Assembly: GCA_009779525.1 (NCBI GenBank)
Contig: WREB01000078.1
Location: 1-6,000, forward strand
DNA length: 6,000 bases
Direction of reading: 5' to 3'
Source: Defluviitaleaceae bacterium
Lineage (GTDB): Bacteria; Bacillota_A; Clostridia; Lachnospirales; WQUN01
Part shown: positions 4,564-6,000 of the stretch, piece after piece
How positions within the stretch are numbered: position 1 is the stretch's first letter
How the letters are laid out: each line of letters begins with the position of its first letter
Notes under the pieces: model-generated
What the model was told of the DNA's origin: nothing
What the model saw: only the letters and a program-made list of their open reading frames with translations
Databases searched by the model: none
Position numbers and translations under genes: made by a program

Positions 4564-6000
4564 TTAACCGACTATCCTATATGCGCCCCAGCCGGAATCG
4601 TTTTTTACCATCACGATCCCGTCCGGCCACCGGATGAGCTCGTCGTATAAGGCGGCGATAATCGTCTTTCCTTCCCTGTCCACGAGCCCGCATTTTCCGT
4701 TTGAGTAAACGCGGAGCGTCCCCTCAAAGAACGAGCCGATGTCCGTGTAAATAAACGGAATTGCCGTCTCGCCAAATTTGTTTACGAATCCGCTGTTCCC
4801 GCGTTCGTCGGTCACGCAGGCGAGCCCGTCCGAAAACGGGGCGGCGGCGACATAGTCGAACGGGACGACGGTTTCGCCTTTTGTCCCGATAAAACCGAAT
4901 CTTCCTTCCAATTCTACGCAGGCAAGTCCCTCGCTGAAATCTTCCGCTCCGTCGTATTCAATCGGTATCATAATTTTTCCGGACAAATCGGCGAACCCGA
5001 ACTTATCGCCTTTACGCACGCGCACTAGCCCGTCGCTCGGATAATAAAGATCGTAATACCTGTAGCCGAGCAAGTCGTATTCGCATGGGATCACATAATC
5101 GCCGCTTATGTCGATCATTCCGAAATGGCCGCTTTGCGGATCGCCTGACGCGCCCCCGAGCCTGACGCAGGCGTAGCCGCCCTCGAAACCGTAGGCGTCG
5201 CTGTAGATGAACGGGATCGCGACGTTTCCGGCTTCATCGAGATAACCGTAAAAACCGTCTAGCCTCGCCAAAATCCTGCCGTCGGAAAAGCCCCTCGCCG
5301 CGACAAAATCGTATTCGATAGGGACGACTATGTTTCCGTCCGCGTCAATGCAGCCGAATCTACCGTCAATCCCGACCACCGCGAAGCCGCTCTCGAATCC
5401 GTACTGGCTCGCATCGTCGTAAATAAACGGTATCGCTTCCCGACCCGTTTTGTCTATGAAGCCGTACTTTCCGTTTACGGCGGCGGCGGCGAGTCCGTCC
5501 GCGAACGAATAGGCGTGGTCGTAGTCAAACGGTATCGCGGTTTCGCCCGACGCGTCGATGAAGCCGCACTTTCCATTTAAGCTAACGCGCGCGAATCCTT
5601 CGGAATAATCGTAGGCGTAGTCGTATTTAAGCGGTATCGCGAGATTTCCGTCCATATCGATGAAGCCGTATTTATACTGCCCTTCGCCGAAAGCCTCGAC
5701 TAACGCAAGGCCCTCGCTGAATCCGTAGACGCTGGAATAGCCGAGGCTCGGCTCGAAAAGGATTTCGACTTTAACCGAGTCGTACGCCTGGCCAAAATCG
5801 TCTTGGCTTGACAAATCGTCGTCCGAGTTAAAATCCCGGTTCGCCTCGGCGGATGATTCCGCCTGCCCCATTGTTTCGGCGTCTGGGACGGACGTCGCCG
5901 CCTGCGTCAGCACTGGGGTCGGGCCTACTTTCGAGCCGACGGTATATCTGTCCTCGGCCGCGCCGCAGCCGCAAAGCGAAATGGAAGTAAAAAACGCCGC
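4564..6000 (-). CDS. WG-repeat lipoprotein (5' end beyond the window)
   Basis: An exported, probably membrane-anchored repeat protein whose biochemical role I cannot assign; WG-repeat proteins are common in Bacillota and mostly uncharacterised. A GTG at 5913 could be taken as the start, but the frame stays open to 6000. Those 29 extra residues hold the end of a signal peptide, FFTSISLCGCG, with a lipobox LCGC, so the start codon lies beyond the window. The visible part is 478 residues. Numbered from the GTG codon, residues 11-48 are a Ser/Asp/Glu-rich spacer, 57-79 a half repeat, 81-439 ten full repeats, and 440-449 a closing half repeat. The repeat core is K/R-aromatic-G-F-I-D, then G, then A-I-P-F-x-Y-D, then F-S-E-G-L-A-x-V. 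The gene faces the SLH gene and shares the terminator region at 4389-4419. Confidence 0.9.
   Translation of the reverse strand, partial: AAFFTSISLCGCGAAEDRYTVGSKVGPTPVLTQAATSVPDAETMGQAESSAEANRDFNSDDDLSSQDDFGQAYDSVKVEILFEPSLGYSSVYGFSEGLALVEAFGEGQYKYGFIDMDGNLAIPLKYDYAYDYSEGFARVSLNGKCGFIDASGETAIPFDYDHAYSFADGLAAAAVNGKYGFIDKTGREAIPFIYDDASQYGFESGFAVVGIDGRFGCIDADGNIVVPIEYDFVAARGFSDGRILARLDGFYGYLDEAGNVAIPFIYSDAYGFEGGYACVRLGGASGDPQSGHFGMIDISGDYVIPCEYDLLGYRYYDLYYPSDGLVRVRKGDKFGFADLSGKIMIPIEYDGAEDFSEGLACVELEGRFGFIGTKGETVVPFDYVAAAPFSDGLACVTDERGNSGFVNKFGETAIPFIYTDIGSFFEGTLRVYSNGKCGLVDREGKTIIAALYDELIRWPDGIVMVKNDSGWGAYRIVG
4597..5673 (-). repeat. Array of ten WG-type protein repeats
   Basis: Repeats begin at residues 81, 115, 149, 185, 221, 263, 304, 338, 373 and 407, counted from the GTG at 5913. 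Most units are 34-36 residues long, about 102 bp. Units five and six are longer (42 and 41), with insertions after RLGG and around LLGYRYYDLYY. The Trp of the usual WG motif is replaced by Tyr, Phe, Cys or Ser in every full unit; a true W-G appears only in the closing half repeat (residues 442-443). DNA copies are well diverged, so this is an old expansion and not a recent duplication. Confidence 0.88.
5965..5976 (-). other. Lipobox and lipidation cysteine
   Basis: On the minus strand 5976-5965 encodes Leu-Cys-Gly-Cys, preceded by the hydrophobic FFTSIS and followed by GAAED. This fits a signal peptidase II site, with the Cys encoded at 5965-5967 becoming the lipid-modified N-terminus. The start of the signal peptide is outside the window, so its n-region cannot be checked. 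Confidence 0.8.

Noticed and set aside
4495..4650. A 51-codon plus-strand open frame from the convergent gap into the end of the lipoprotein gene
   Set aside because: Weak ribosome binding site, more than half of it antisense to a well-supported gene, and no recognisable protein feature.

Overview
The window looks like chromosomal DNA from an anaerobic member of the Bacillota, probably an uncultured Clostridia lineage. That placement is an inference. It rests on an S-layer-homology (SLH) surface protein, a lipoprotein made of WG-type repeats, an RlmD/RlmCD-type rRNA methyltransferase, strong AAGGGAGG-type ribosome binding, and hairpin-plus-U-tract terminators. Base composition is mixed: GCG-rich Ala codons alongside many ATA and AAA codons. 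All three genes share this style, and I see no tRNA, rRNA, CRISPR array, insertion sequence or prophage gene.

Layout. (1) Positions 1-782, plus strand: the C-terminal part of a 23S rRNA m5U methyltransferase. It is open at the left edge and ends in a terminator directly on its stop codon. (2) Positions 783-1006: a gap with two almost identical terminators 92 bp apart. Between them lies a short stretch that still reads like the C-terminus of the same methyltransferase family, probably a decayed partial duplication. (3) Positions 1007-4381, plus strand: a 1124-residue secreted protein with a signal peptide, a chain of Ig-like and InlB-like domains, a Pro/Thr/acidic linker and three C-terminal SLH domains. 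(4) Positions 4382-4563: a convergent gap with a GNRA-loop terminator that can work in both directions. (5) Positions 4564 to beyond 6000, minus strand: a lipoprotein with ten WG-type repeats. Its lipobox lies inside the window and its start codon lies beyond the right edge.

The methyltransferase is housekeeping and probably unrelated to the rest. The SLH protein and the WG lipoprotein are both exported. One would be held on the cell-wall polymer and the other on the membrane, and they converge on a shared terminator region. Nothing in the sequence proves that they act together. The items most worth a second look are the methyltransferase 3'-end remnant, the WG array whose two ends are complementary half repeats, and the recurrent cysteines of that array set against the cysteine-free SLH protein. 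I did not find a clear, previously undescribed defence or mobile system here.
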